Shown here: in pieces, positions 22,902 through 34,895 of the stretch
Position numbering within the stretch: position 1 is the stretch's first letter
Layout of the letters: each line of letters starts with the position of its first letter
Assembly: GCA_002049455.2 (NCBI GenBank)
Contig: KV918794.1
Coordinates: forward strand, 338,125-402,124
Length of the DNA: 64,000 bases
Source: Porphyra umbilicalis
Taxonomy: Eukaryota > Rhodophyta > Bangiophyceae > Bangiales > Bangiaceae
Direction of reading: 5' to 3'
Notes under the pieces: model-generated
Databases searched by the model: none
Seen by the model: the letters and a program-made list of their open reading frames with translations, nothing else
Told to the model about the DNA's origin: nothing
Program-made: the position numbers and the translations under genes

Positions 22902-23251
22902 TTCTCCTTCCACTGGTACTTGCATGTACAACACCGGTAAAAGGTGCTCATCGGCTCGTCTGCGCTCCGCGTTTGCATTTGGAAAAAAAAGGCGTCGCCC
23001 GCCCCGCACTTGGGACACATCGTCTGCGTCTTGTCTGCCAGCGCCCACGCATCCTCCCCGCCGAGCACGTCATCGACGACCTTGCGGGGTAGGCGGGAGA
23101 CAGACTTGGTCAGGCGGCGGTCCCCGACGCCGTGGATGTAAGCGCACGTGCGGCAAAAGAAGCGAAGACAACCCGCCGCATTAACGTCGCCGAGGTGGGT
23201 GGGTGCTCGCTCCAGGAGGAGGAGGTTGGCGCAAGCTGGGCAGAAGAGCAT
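22898..23251 (-). CDS. RPC11: RNA polymerase III subunit RPC11 (RPC10/POLR3K)
   Basis: A single exon, 117 residues, ATG at 23251. The N-terminal zinc ribbon has CPAC near residue 4 and FFCRTC near 32. The linker carries VVDDVLGGEDAW. The C-terminal TFIIS-like ribbon has CPKCGAGDAFFFQMQTRSADEPMSTFYRC, including the invariant QTRSADEP acidic hairpin that enters the active site for RNA cleavage. Length and order fit the family (about 108 residues in human). It acts in Pol III termination and transcript cleavage. Its TAG stop shares the CTAG at 22898-22901 with COX19. Confidence 0.95.
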   Translation of the reverse strand: MLFCPACANLLLLERAPTHLGDVNAAGCLRFFCRTCAYIHGVGDRRLTKSVSRLPRKVVDDVLGGEDAWALADKTQTMCPKCGAGDAFFFQMQTRSADEPMSTFYRCCTCKYQWKEN

Positions 23252-23929
23252 GACGACAGCGAAGCGGCGACGGGCGGGGAACCAAGGGTGAGGCCCAGAG
23301 TAGTGGTGAGACAAGGCACGAATGACGCTGTGCGAGAGGCCAGGGGAAAACACAGCTGATGGATTGAGGGGAAGGGAGTAAGCAAGGGAGAAATGTTTGT
23401 CGCACAGGGTCGCGGAGCGTAGTAGAAGACAGATGCAGTCGTAAGCGTTGACCGCAGGAAGCCGACGTCGCTCCGATATGCGTCGACGGTGCCCGTGCGG
23501 GCCTCGTTTGAGGAGAACGAATGTAATTTCCTTTGGGTTAAGTTGACACAGATCAAGTCGGGGGACGGACAACAATACAGTTGGACGTGAGCTCGAGACA
23601 CTCGAGTCACGAGCAGCTGTGCAACAACCTTCTTTTCTCTCTTCCAGGGAGGGACCGACGCATGTATACCACGCAACCCAATGCGACTTCTGGCATGGAG
23701 AGAAGGAAAGGATACCGTCTTATAGGGCAGAAGAACGGAGGAGCATTGAAGTGCCCCACGAGTATGCCCTTACTCGCAGGGGGTAATGCTGCAAGGCTGC
23801 AGTGAGCTAAAGTACAAAGGCAGGCAACCATGGGGGACCCGATCAAGGCCAGCCCTTGCCCCCTCTGCCCACTTCCCCCCTCCCAAAAAGAAATAAACGA
23901 GCCAGCACACACGAAGGTCAGCAAAGGGC
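23252..23929. other. Spacer between RPC11 and the thioredoxin gene
   Basis: The probable RPC11 promoter. A small minus frame extends upstream of the RPC11 ATG without family similarity. Nothing else is recognised. Confidence 0.5.
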
Positions 23930-25346
23930 TTATGCCTTCAGCTCCGGCAGGTGCGTCTCGACGTACTCAACGAGCTTGGCCTTGCCCATCGCGCCTTCCT
24001 GGATGTTGAGCACCTCCCCGGCCTTGACGACCATGAACGTGGGCAGGCCGTGCACCTTGTATTTCTTGACTGCAACGTGTGATCAGGGCAGACAAGAGTA
24101 ATGAGAAGAGTACTCAAGTGACGAGAAGGGTACAAAACCAACCGCAGTTCAAGTAGCGTGGTCGTCAGTCAGCTGCAATCCCAGCCTTACCAGAAGTGCG
24201 ACAGCAGTTGCATGGCAGCGGAACCACCGACGGATGGGGAGAGCCTCACAACGCAAGTAGAAGGAATGGAGTCACCCAGGCCACGCCAGCAACAAGAGGT
24301 CATGGACAGACGATGAGGGCAAGCAGGACATACCGAATGCCGGGTACTGCTCAGTGTCAATCTTCACCACTTTGAGCTTGCCTGCCAAGTCCGTCGCCAG
24401 CAGGTCCATCCTATGGCAGAAACCAAAGCGTTTCAACGGCAGGATCCACAGGGAGCAGGAAGAAAAAGGACAAGGGACCCTCAGCGAGTCGGCGATGGAA
24501 ACGTCAGCGCACGATCAGCAATCGCACCAGGACGCAAGCACGCGCTAAAAACAGCACAAAGCAGAACTTGCAAGAAAATGGGCGCAAACGTACAGAGGAG
24601 CCACCAGTTTGCACGGCCCGCACCACTCGGCGTACATGTCCACAAGGACAGGCACATCCTGCAGCAAAAAAAAAAAGAAGAGAGTGGCAGCGGCAGTCAC
24701 CGGCGGAAGCATCATACAAATGTGTCAGTTCCGGTGTCGTGAACCGAGTCCCTCATCACACGCAACTTGATAGTACGGCGCCCCCAAGCAAGCACGGGCA
24801 ACCCATGGAGCAGTGGCATGCCATCTAGAGCAATCCGCCACAGCCAGCACCAAGGTCGACGGGCCCAGGCCGCGTACGAGCAGGCTGCCACGCCCGAGGC
24901 AATGGAGATCGTGCGTCTGGCATCCACACCCAATCGGCACTCCGAGGCGCCTGACAAGTTGACCCATCGCCGCGATGCAATCGCACGCCCGTACGCCACC
25001 CGCACACTGCACCGCCAAAGGCGCCGGCGCCCCGACCGCCTCGCACACACGCGCTTCCAATGGGCCCTCACCAACAGACGCCGCTGCCCGCTGGCACCAC
25101 CAACCCACAATGCCCCTGCATTACGGCAAAACGTACCGACTGCATCACCTCCGCGTCAAAGGAGTCGGCGGTCACGTCCACGGGCTTGGCCGCGGCCGTC
25201 ACGGTCACGCGGCCGGCTCGCACCCGACGCGCGGGGCGGCGCACGGCTGGCGCGCCGGTCCGGAGTGCCCGCGTTGTACAAACCGCTCTGGCAGCGGGCG
25301 TCCACGAGCACCCTGGAGCCGCGACGGTCGGCACAAAGGCGGCCAT
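23930..25346 (-). CDS. Thioredoxin with plastid-type transit peptide
   Basis: Four exons: 25137-25346, 24594-24658, 24334-24410 and 23930-24069, 163 residues. Introns of 478, 183 and 264 bp (donors GTACGT, GTACGT, GTATGT) fit in phase throughout. Residues 1-50 are Ala/Arg/Thr-rich without acidic residues, as in a plastid transit peptide. The thioredoxin fold follows, with [19 protein letters not shown] (catalytic WCGPC at 82-86), [13 protein letters not shown] and the cis-Pro loop HGLPTF. It ends with a typical helix [13 protein letters not shown]. It would reduce disulfides of stromal target enzymes. Type (m, x, y) cannot be decided by eye, and a mitochondrial location is the alternative. 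Confidence 0.92.
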
Positions 25347-26158
25347 CGTGCAGCGCAGCAGGGACGTCGTCGGGGAGGGGGTAGGGGGCGCCGGAGATGC
25401 GGACAGGAGGCAGGCGGGGGGGGGGAGAGGGAAGAGGATGCGGCTGGTGCGGAGGATGACCGCGTCGGTGAGCGTGTCGGGCTTGGGGGCCGGACCGACG
25501 GCAACGTGAAGCAAGGCTTTCAACAGACTCGGCCTATGGAACTCGGCGAGAGTCGAGCTGCACCAAGCACAGTGGCACGCAGCAATGGCGTGAGGTGACC
25601 TTGGACCGTCGCGCTCCAGCCACCACAACTGCAAATATCTGCGAGCTCGACGGATCTGTGCCAGGCACGGCAATGTAATTGACCTGCTGCATCGCAATTC
25701 CTCACATGCTGCGCTGCCTGCAGAGACTCGTCAACTCCGTCCACAGGTGGAGAGATACGATCGTGGATGCCGGGAGATGTGATTGGCCAACGACACGTGA
25801 TTTCCGAGGGTGATCTTAACTGCGCCTGTTCGTTGACGCTCTGCTGGCGGCAGGGCTCTCGAGGGCACCCCCTCCTCCCTATCGCTGGGAACAGGAGTGG
25901 ACAACACCGCATCCACAGCAGCAGGTCAAGTGTGCTCGCGTGATCAGCGGTGACGTAGCGGGCACTTTCCAAGCCACTTGACAAGCCACTTGACAAGCCC
26001 GTCGACCTCTTGGCGAGCGCCGCGTGCGTGCCCTCCCCGACGTGGCCCCATCCCCACCCCCAGCACCACACCACGCCTGGGCCGCGCCTGGCTCCCTGCC
26101 GGCCCCCGCTCCCCGGTCCCGACCGACCCCTCTGTCCGACGCCCGAGGCGGCAAAACC
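25347..26158. promoter_or_regulatory. Divergent spacer, thioredoxin / formate dehydrogenase
   Basis: An 812-bp region between head-to-head starts that should hold both promoters. Near 25968-25997 the phrase CAAGCCACTTGA is directly repeated. No gene is supported. Confidence 0.45.
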
Positions 26159-27454
26159 ATGTTTGGCGCGCTGCGCCTCGGCCGCGGGGGCGTGCGCGGC
26201 GTCGCCCGCGCGGCGCTGGCGGCCCGCCCGTGCGGCGCCGCCGCCGGCGACGCCCCCGCCGCCGCCGGTCGCGCCCTCCACGCCACCCCGCCGGCGGCGG
26301 CCAAAGTCCTGTGCGTCCTCTACCCCGACCCGACGGGCGGCTACCCGCCGCCGCCCGTGCGCGACGGCATCCCGACCATCACGCACTACCCAGACGGGTC
26401 GACGGTGCCGAGTCCGGCGGCCGTCGACTTTACGCCGGGCGCGCTGCTCGGCTCCGTGTCGGGGGAGCTGGGCCTGCGCCACTTTCTGGAAGCGGGTGGC
26501 CACAGCCTCGTCGTGACGAGCGACAAGGGGCCCGACTCGGCCTTTGACGCGCACCTCCCCGACGCGGATTTTGTCATCTCGCAGCCCTTTTTCCCCGCCT
26601 ACTTGACGGCGGAGCGGCTGGCGGCGGCTCCCCGCCTCCGCGCCGCCATCACGGCGGGCATCGGGTCGGACCACGTCGACCTGGCGGCGGCCATTGACCG
26701 CGGCGTCAACGTCTGTGAGGTGAGCTACTGCAACAGCGTGTCGGTGGCGGAGCACGCGACCATGATGGCCCTCTCCCTCGTCCGCAACTACTTGCCGTCA
26801 CACGCGGTCGCCGCCGGCGGCGGGTGGAACATTGCCGACTGCGTCGCGCGCGCGTACGACATTGAGGGGATGGCCGTCGGCACGGTCGCTGCGGGCCGCA
26901 TCGGCCTCGGCATCCTCCGTCGGCTACACCCGTTTGGGTGCGCCCTCCACTACACGGACCGCCACCGCCTGCCGGCCGACGTGGAGGCGCAGTACGGCCT
27001 CACCTACTGGGCGTCGTGGACGGAGATGGCGGCGGCCATGGATGTGGTGACGCTCAACTGCCCGCTGCACCCCGAGACGGAGCACATGGTCAATGCCGAC
27101 ACGATCGGCGCGTTTAAGCGGGGGGCGTACCTCATCAACACGGCGCGTGGGAAGCTGTGCGACGCCGACGTGATTGCCGCCGCGCTCGCCGACGGGCGGC
27201 TGGCCGGCTACGCGGGGGACGTGTGGTACCCGCAGCCGCCGCCGGCCGACCACCCGTGGCGGACCGCGCCGTGGAGCGGCATGACGCCCCACACGAGCGG
27301 CACGACGCTGAGCGCGCAGGCGCGGTACGCGGCGGGCGTGCGGGAGATCCTCGAGTGTTACCTCGCGTCGCCGCCCAAGCCCATCCGCCCCGAGTACCAG
27401 ATTGTGACGGATGGCAAGCTGGCGGGCGCGGGCGCGCACGCCTACTCGGTCTAG
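26159..27454 (+). CDS. FDH: NAD-dependent formate dehydrogenase, mitochondrial type
   Basis: A single exon, 431 residues, ATG at 26159. Residues 1-45 are Arg/Ala-rich without acidic residues until GDAP, consistent with mitochondrial import. The D-2-hydroxyacid dehydrogenase fold is complete. It has the formate-site Asn in CNSVSVAEH, TAGIGSDHVDL, the NAD-binding VGTVAAGRIG with Asp in YTDRHRLP (NAD preference), CPLHPETEH, NTARGKLCD, the WYPQPPP Gln, and the catalytic His in TPHTSGTT. It oxidises formate to CO2 with NAD+. Length and motifs match plant and fungal FDH closely. No frame break occurs despite the GC content. Confidence 0.97.
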   Translation: MFGALRLGRGGVRGVARAALAARPCGAAAGDAPAAAGRALHATPPAAAKVLCVLYPDPTGGYPPPPVRDGIPTITHYPDGSTVPSPAAVDFTPGALLGSVSGELGLRHFLEAGGHSLVVTSDKGPDSAFDAHLPDADFVISQPFFPAYLTAERLAAAPRLRAAITAGIGSDHVDLAAAIDRGVNVCEVSYCNSVSVAEHATMMALSLVRNYLPSHAVAAGGGWNIADCVARAYDIEGMAVGTVAAGRIGLGILRRLHPFGCALHYTDRHRLPADVEAQYGLTYWASWTEMAAAMDVVTLNCPLHPETEHMVNADTIGAFKRGAYLINTARGKLCDADVIAAALADGRLAGYAGDVWYPQPPPADHPWRTAPWSGMTPHTSGTTLSAQARYAAGVREILECYLASPPKPIRPEYQIVTDGKLAGAGAHAYSV

Positions 27455-28025
27455 GGGGGGGGGGGTGGGAGGGCGGTCGGCGGGGGCGCGAGGGCGGACA
27501 CCCTCCGAGGCGGGTTTGGGGTTTGGGGGTGCTCCACGGCACACCCGCGTTGTCTTATTCCTTGCGTCTGGCCCGCAGTGGCAGAGGGCAGCACCGTCGT
27601 TATCCCATTGTCTGCGTCTGCACTGGCGCAAGACGACCTGGGCAGCGTGCATTCCAGTCCATCACCCCATCACTCTGCGCGGCGTCGCCGAGGCGCTGGC
27701 AGACGCTGCGCGCGTGCACGGTGTTTGCGTGCTTTGCGGCGCTCCGCCGTCTGGACCGGGTCTGTCCGCTTTGGCCGGCGCGCAGCGGGGCTCGGGGTGG
27801 TCATCAAAGCACCGCACTGTCCGTGTCTGTTGGGGGCACAGAGGCGGGTGGGGACGTCGAGGGGACCTTGCCGCCGCCGAGTTGGAGAAGCGCAGAAAAA
27901 ACCAAAGAAACCCCCACCACGCAAGCGCACGACGTAAAAACGCATCCGACGGCCCTGGCGCCACCCCACGGCTGCGGCTCGCCGCGCGGCGGCGGCCACA
28001 CGGCGGCGCGTCCCCACGCCCACCC

Positions 28026-28056
<31 letters not shown>

Positions 28057-29078
28057 AGCCTACCACGCCGTCGCGGCGGCGGCTTGGCGGCAGCGAGGCC
28101 AGCAGGGGGGGGCCATCACAGGCACGGGGCGGGCGGGGCTGGCCGCCCTCTGGCCAAAGGAGGCAAGGGGGGGGGCACGAGGTGGGGGGTGTGCCGCCGG
28201 GCAGCGGGCGGCCGCCGGCGGCCGCCGCCGCCGCGGGGGCACCCACCCACGCGCGCCGCCGCCATTGGCGCCGCGCACGCGCGGCACGCCGGCGGCGCGT
28301 CGCCGCTGCGGCGGCGGCGGCGCGGCGCCGCCGGCCGGGCGGGCGCGGGGGGGGGCCCCCGCCGACCGCAGCGGAGCGGCGGCCCGGCGGCGGCCGTCGG
28401 CCGTCGGGCGCGGCGCGGGGAGGGGGGGGGGGGCGCCCGCCCACGGGGGGGGCCCCCGCCCCCCGCGCGGGGGGTGCGCGGCGGCGGCGCGCCCCGGCGG
28501 GGCGCGCGCGCACCCCAGAGGGGGGGGCGGGGGACCGACCACCCCCACCCGCGCGCCGCGGTTTGGGGGGGGGGGCCGCCGCGTCGGCGGCACCGCCGAC
28601 GGCGGCCGCCGCCGCTGACCGCCGCCGCCCGGCGCGGCGCGGGAGCCCGCCCGTCTTGCACCTCGGCGGGGTGTCGGGGGGGGGGGGGGGGGAACGGCCG
28701 CCGCGCCCCCGTGCGTGGCGCCGCCGCCGACGGCCCACCGGCGGCCGGCGGCGACCGCGTCCGCGGCCGCCGTCGGGGGTGCGCGCGCGCGCGCCGCGCG
28801 GCGGCTCGACGCGCGCCGCCACGGCCGCCGCCGCCGCGGCGACGGCCGCCGCGCGGCCGCCGCGTCGGCCGCGCGGGCGGGGCGCGCGGGCGGGCGCCGG
28901 CCGGCCGGCGGTGGGGCGTGCGCGCCACCCCCGCCCTTCCCCCCCCCCCCCCGCCACCACGCCCCGCCGCCGCGCGCCGGGAGGGGCGACCCGCCGGCGG
29001 CGGTGCCGTCGGTGCGTCTGCCGCCGTCACCGCCGACGCCGTCGCGGACGCCGTGGCACCGGCGCCGCCACGGCGGCC

Positions 29079-29134
<56 letters not shown>

Positions 29135-30197
29135 AATGGCGTCCGGCAGCCCCGCCCGTTGCCCGCGCCCGCGCGCCACCGGGTGCGGCACGCGCCGCGC
29201 GCCGGCGGCGCCCGCGGCGCGCCGCCGCCGTCGACCGTCGGGGGGGGCGGCGGTGGCCGGCGCCGCGCGGCGCCCCACCGCCGCCGCACGCTGCCTCGCC
29301 CGCCGTGCTGGGCGCGCGCGTGCGCGCGCGCGGGCGTCCCCCCCCTTTTTCTTTTTTTTTTTTTTCTTTTTTTTTTTTTTTTGCAGGGGCCCCATCCCCC
29401 CCGCTGCGTGGCGCCGCTGCACCACCGACCGGCAGCCGCCGGGGCGCCGCCGCCGCCGCCGCCGCCGCCCGCCGCGCACGCGCGGCGGCAGCGGCGGGCG
29501 GCGACGGCGCGCGGGGCGGGCGGGCGGGCCGGGCGGTCGGCGGCGGCAGCGGCCGCCGCCGTCGCCGCCGACGGCGGGCGGCGCGTCTGTGGCGCTCGCC
29601 CGCCGGGGGGGGGGGGTTGTCGAGGGGCGCGCGGGAGGCGGCGCAGCGATGGCGGTGGGGGGGGGGGGGGGGAGGGGGGGTGGGTACGCCCGGGGGCGGC
29701 GGCGGGCAGCGGGTCATGCCGCCGGTTGGGACCTGATCCATGGGTCCGCCGCGTGCCCCGCGCCAGCGGGCGGGCGGGCGGGCGGGCGGGCGGGCGGGCG
29801 GCCACGCCACGGTGCGATGCACGGTGACGGCAGCGCGGGCGGTGGGCAGGGGGGGCCTCCCGCCTCGCCTGCCCCCTCATCCCCCATCGTTTTCTCGGTG
29901 CCGCCAGCGCGGCGTCTGCGCGCCGCGGCCGCGGTGGGGTGCGTTGGGGCGGCGGGGGTCTGCGGGCGCTTCCATTGCCGCGCGCCCGTGGGGGGGGGTC
30001 CGGTCGCGACGGCGGGGCTGCGGCGCGCTCGACGCGCCGCGGCGACGTGGCGCGGGCGTCGGGGGGGGGGGGGAGGGTGCCGCTGGGAGGCGGGGTGGCC
30101 CCAGGCGATGGGGCAAGTAGCGCCGCCGCCGCCCCGCGTGGCTGGCGGCGCAGGCGCAGCCGATGGCAGCGGTAGACCGGGGGGGGGTGGCGAGTCT
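27455..30197. other. Extreme-GC low-complexity region without supported gene
   Basis: After the FDH 3' flank (to about 27940) the sequence is almost pure G+C with CCG/CGG triplet runs and several G- or C-runs of 8-18 nt. Very long frames exist on both strands at once (for example 27411-30212 plus and 28060-30558 minus) and give only Arg/Ala/Gly/Pro. I treat these as composition artefacts. An island of about 40 nt of almost pure T ending in GCAG lies at 29345-29385. Positions 29760-29803 are a GGGC tandem repeat. A short segment near 27765-27865 resembles one near 53095-53190. Confidence 0.6.
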
Positions 30198-30206
30198 GAC
30201 GGCCGC

Positions 30207-33200
30207 ATGTAGGATCCCAGGATCTAAAACAACATGCAAACGTTTGCATCTCAAAACAGCTGAGAAGCTCTGAGAGCGCTCGCTGCTCGTTGCTGCGGCC
30301 GTGCGTCCAGCACGAGTCCCAGGCCCCAGAAGGGAATGCCTCGGCCATTGCATTTACTGCTTCGCTATTGCAATACCATGGCGAGGTATGGAATGTCGGT
30401 GGTGATGGCGACACGCACGGCCGACCCCCCCCCCCCCAGGATGCTGTGCGGCACCCCTTGCACAGATGTGATCCATCCCCCCCCCCCGCCCGATGCTCCG
30501 AGCCACATCGTCCGACCGCCGTGTCGGCCGTCATGCACGTGTCGCGGCTGTATTGCACCTGTCCCGCCCGCCTGCCACGCCCCCCTTCCCCACGCCCCCC
30601 TCCCCCCCCCCCCCCGCTGCTCCCCTCTTCTCCCTCTGCTCCCCTGCTTCTATCCCTCTACTCTTCTCTCCCCTGCTTTCGCGTTCCGCCCATGGGGGGC
30701 CGGTGGCGGGGACGGGCACCACCCCGTGCCCCGTCGCACCGCGCTGCGCCACCCGCCCCGGTTCGACCCCCGCCCCCACATTGCCTCCCCCCTGTCCTAT
30801 CCGCCGCATTCCTCCTCTTCCCCTGTCCCAGGCCCCCTTGTGCGCTCCCCCTTTACCCCGGGGGCTGGCGGTATCAGCGGGCACCGCCTTCCGCCGCGCC
30901 GCGCCGTGGCTCTCCCGACGCGGCGCAGCAACCTCCGCCCTTGCCCCTCTCCGCTCCCCCATGTGAAGGGGTCGGCGGCGGCCGGTGGGGCCGACGACGG
31001 GCGCAGCGTGCGGCAGGGGCGGCGGGTGGCGGGGGCAGCCTGTGCGGGGGCGGCCTGTTCGGGGGCGGCCTGTGCGGGGGTGGCGGGCGGCGGGGGCGGC
31101 GGGCGGCGAGAGCGGTGGGCGGCGGGAGCGGCGGGCAACGGGAGCGGCTCACTGTGGCACAGCCGTCGGCGGGCGCAGCCGGCCGTAGGCGTGGACGGAG
31201 GTGGGGGCGGGCGCTGGCGGGCGCGGCGACCAGCGAGCGAGGTGGCCTCTGGCTGAGGCGGGTCTTAGGTTGGGTGGTCGGCGGGTGGGGTACCTGGCGG
31301 CGGGGGCTGGTGGTGGGAGTGGCTGGTGGTGGGAGCGGCCGGCGGCGGGAGCGGCCGACGGCGGGGTCGATTGGCGTCAGTCTGCCGGCGGTGGGGGCGG
31401 CTAGCGGCGGGCGGCGATGGAGCCTGTGCAGGTGGGCGGTCGATGGGGGTGGTGGCCGACCGCAACTGCTGGTTGGCTGCGGGGCTAGTGAGGGGGCCAG
31501 CGAGCGGCGGCGGCTAGCAGCGGCGGGTGTCAGAGTGGGCGGTCGGTGGGTGGGGTGGCTGGCGGCCACACAGGGGGATTACGCGCCGCGGCTGTGGGAG
31601 AGGGGGATACCCCCGAGCTATAAACGAGTCTGAGTAGAGTTCACCGGATGCCTGGTGTGCAAGAGACCCACGCCCACCATGTGCTGACTGCTGGGTTGAT
31701 CGAAAGCACCACGTACGTTCTGTGGGCGTCCAGTGGGGCTGCTGATGGGGTTCCAGTGGGGCTGCTGATGTGGTGCTTCGGGCTCTACACACAGTATAGG
31801 GTGTGTGGTGAGCACGCACACCAAAAGTTGGCTAGCCCACAGGCTGAGCACAGTGGGGAGGTGGTGGCAGTTTCCAGGTTCGGTGGTAGGAGTTGTGACC
31901 TTCGGGGGGTGCAAAGAGCATGAAGGAAGCCTTTGTACGCTTAGCCAGTTGCAATGCCGTTCTCAGGACCCTTCAAAGGTTCAGAAACAAGTCTTTAAAA
32001 AAAAAGTGATGTTTTGGTCAAGTTCCTCCCAGACGTGCCGTCCGCTCCTCCTCATGAGACCAGATGGCAGCTGAGTACCACGCGACAACCAGACCATACC
32101 AACTTATGTGGAAACTAATAAGAATGGGCACAGAGTACTGTACGAGGCATGTGGTGACGTTTATTCTGCGAGAAAAGAAACAGAACAGTTGTAGGCAGAA
32201 AAGGAAGCGTAGAGTCGTAACCCACTGGATTGGACAGTGTCAGCACCAACACGTGATTCACTGGATTGATCAGTGTCAGTGTCAATCTGCCGTGTACAGT
32301 GGATCTCACACGCTGTCAGAGGGGGTCCTGACGCACCTGTTGATGGAGGTCTCTCCTGTCTGCTCAGTGCCCATGCCTCTCTCAGTTGGGCGGTGTCCCA
32401 GCTGCGCGGTGTCGCCACGGCAGCAACGACCGCTGTCGTGACTGTTTGGAGGCCTGCTGAATTCCGCCGTTGCTGACTCCCCCCAGCGTCGCCGCTCCCA
32501 CCACAACAGTGCTTTCCCCCCCATTGCGGCCTCCCTCCTCCACCGCTGCCTCCCTCCACCACCGCTGCCTCCCTCCAACAACACTGCGTTTTTCCCCCAC
32601 CGCTGCCTCCCCCCGCCACTGCTGCCCCCCACTACCACTGATGTCCCCCCCCAGCGTCGCCGCCCCCATCTTTGCACAGCCCCATCGACCAGCGCTGTCT
32701 CCCCCTATTTCTGCCACCTTCCCCTGCTGTTGTTGTCTCGCCCCACTGCTGCTGTGTCCTCTTTTCAGCGTCATCCCCCCTCCATCACCGCTGCAACCAT
32801 AGGTAGCCTCACGAAGCCGGGTGGTGGCGGGGGGGTGAGCCAGCGTCCTGCAGCGTGTCACCGCCACAGCTCTCTCTGCTCCCGGCGCGGCCGCAGGCCC
32901 GCTGCATACCCCCGTCCTTTTTACTGCGCGGGGTGTGACTTCTGACTCATCTACCGTCGAGGCGGACACGCTCGCCGCCGCCACCGCCGCGGAGCACGCG
33001 GGAACGGCGGCAGCCAGAAGCGGGGGGGGGGCGGTGGCGCGCATAGACTGCGGCGACCAGGGGGAGGGGGGGGGGCGATTACCGCGCGGGGGGAGGGGGG
33101 AAACGATCAGCAAGGAGGAGGCGGCAGTCACCTGGGCAAGGCGGTGGCCAGGCGGGAAACAGTAGCAGTGTCGGACGAGCTGGAGCAATACCGAGGCAGA

Positions 33201-33417
33201 CGGTCATGCACAGACACGAGTACAAGGGGTAAAAGGAGTGTTGTGAAGTACCATTCCTCGCACGTGGCATCATCCCCGCTCGAACCCCCCCCCCCCCCCA
33301 GAAGCCCCGAAATCCGCTCCCCCATCCCCCCACGTGGCGGCACGGCAGGCGTTCCCCCCCCCCCCGAACTGAGATGCAAACGTTTGCATGTTGTTTTAGA
33401 TTTGCAAATCCTACCTC
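30207..33417. mobile_element. MULE-like DNA transposon A (non-autonomous)
   Basis: The left end (30207-30253) and right end (33369-33417) are inverted copies sharing TAGGAT and then, without mismatch, ATCTAAAACAACATGCAAAC and CGTTTGCATCTCA. This includes the 16-bp palindrome ATGCAAACGTTTGCAT. The 9-bp sequence GACGGCCGC flanks both ends (30198-30206 and 33418-33426), as expected of a Mutator-type target duplication. The interior has no recognisable transposase. It holds C-runs, GC-rich minisatellite-like DNA (about 31000-31560) and degenerate CCTCCCTCCACC-type repeats (about 32500-32700). Its 3' terminus reads GAGGTAGGA from the outside, the same as element B. Confidence 0.85.
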
Positions 33418-34764
33418 GACGGCCGCGGGGGGAGGGTGCGCTGCGTTTCCCAGGCGGGGGCGCCCGTGCTCGCGATGCTTTTTCATTGTTGCTGCTTTTC
33501 ATTGTTTCCCTGGCCTTTAAGGACAGGGTGCTCTCAAAGTGTAGTGATGCACACATATACTTAGAAAACGGGACTTGATCTCCGTTTCAGAGGTGGCAGT
33601 CTGCATTCGTGTTCTCAGGGATCTGAGGGCGTGTCAGCGTTGGAAGGGTCGCGATGACGCTAAAAATCGAATAGAGTTACGTGGCTGAGAAGGACTGTCC
33701 TGCCACAAGGGTCACAGGGCCCGGAGAGGTAGGAAATGCTCGTTAACAGTTTCACATGACATTGATGGGAATATGCCGTGTGAAACCTCCGGGGGGGGGG
33801 GGGGGCGGCGGCGCGCTGCGCGCGCTCGCGCCCGGCGGCCGGGCGGGCCGGATGCGGTGGGCGATTGTTAGAATCGTCCTGGTGATTGCACCGATTTCTG
33901 GTCCTTCAATCATTGCATATCTCGTAGCTGCGGGTCAGAAATATCCAGGGGCGTCGATCTGCGGATGATCACCCGCCGACCGGACCACTGTCTCGGTAAA
34001 CAAGACCGTCATCCAGGTGGACCGCTCCGCCGCCCCTATCCGCCACCATGACGGACTGCCGCGAACCCCACCACCCCGCGCCCGACCCGCAGCGACCGTC
34101 GTCACCACCACCATGGCGCAATGTACCGTTTCTCGTGGAGCACGTCGGCTCGTAGCGCTTGTCGGGTTCCATGCGCGGATGTACCGCTATGCGGGTAGCG
34201 CGGCCGGACGTGGCGACCTTCGAGGAGTGTGCGTAGCTTACGCGGGGCGTGTGGGCCCAGCAGCCGACGAGGGAGCGCGTGTGAGCCTGCCACCGACCGC
34301 GGGAGCGTGTGGGGAGGTGTCGCCGACCGTAGTGCGCGCAGGGAGACGTCGCCGTCCGAGGAGGGCGTGTGGGCGTGCCGTTGACCGGGGACCGCGGTAG
34401 GGCGAGACGCTGTGCGTGTTACCCCGTTGTGTGCTGCCTGTGATGTTCTGCAGTGAGCTGCTGTGTGCCATTGTGAGCTGTACGTTGTCGACCTGTTCTC
34501 GACTCCACACTCGGTTTGGATGTGCGCGGCCGTGGGACTGGTGCCTTCTTCTGCACCTGATTGCCGCCATTTGTCTTTCCATTTTGTGTCCTTGGGCAGG
34601 AGTGTGGCTCGTGCTCTATTTTCGCCGGATGCTAACCGCCTTCCGTCCTGTCCTGCTCGTTTTCTTATTGCTGTCTTTGGGGAACAGATCATGCCAGAGA
34701 TCACCGCCGCCGCCGTGCCCGGCGATGCCAACGACGAGACGGCGGTGGCGGTGGCGGCAGTGTG

Positions 34765-34895
34765 CAGCGGGTGGTGTCTGGGTTGCAAGACCGGACGCTG
34801 CGCGTATGGGACGCGGGCCGGGGGGAGTGCGTTGGGGTGCTGAGCGGCCACTAATTTTTTAGGAGGTGGTCAACTGCATGTGTGTGGTGGAGGTG
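34765..34895 (+). pseudogene. WD40-repeat gene fragment captured in MULE B
   Basis: One frame reads QRVVSGLQDRTLRVWDAG, then GECVGVLSGH and a stop at 34852. This is a nearly perfect WD40 blade. Eight bases later, in another frame, EVVNCMCVVEVGG continues as the next blade would. The two parts are separated by TAATTTTTTAG, too short for an intron. There is no start codon in frame and no further blade. It is best read as a piece of a host WD40 gene copied into the transposon and decaying. Confidence 0.7.

Noticed and set aside
27157..30558. Very long frames on both strands (up to 933 codons) in 27.2-30.6 kb
   Set aside because: They overlap on both strands, encode only Arg/Ala/Gly/Pro and have no motifs. 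CG-rich DNA with few stops explains them.
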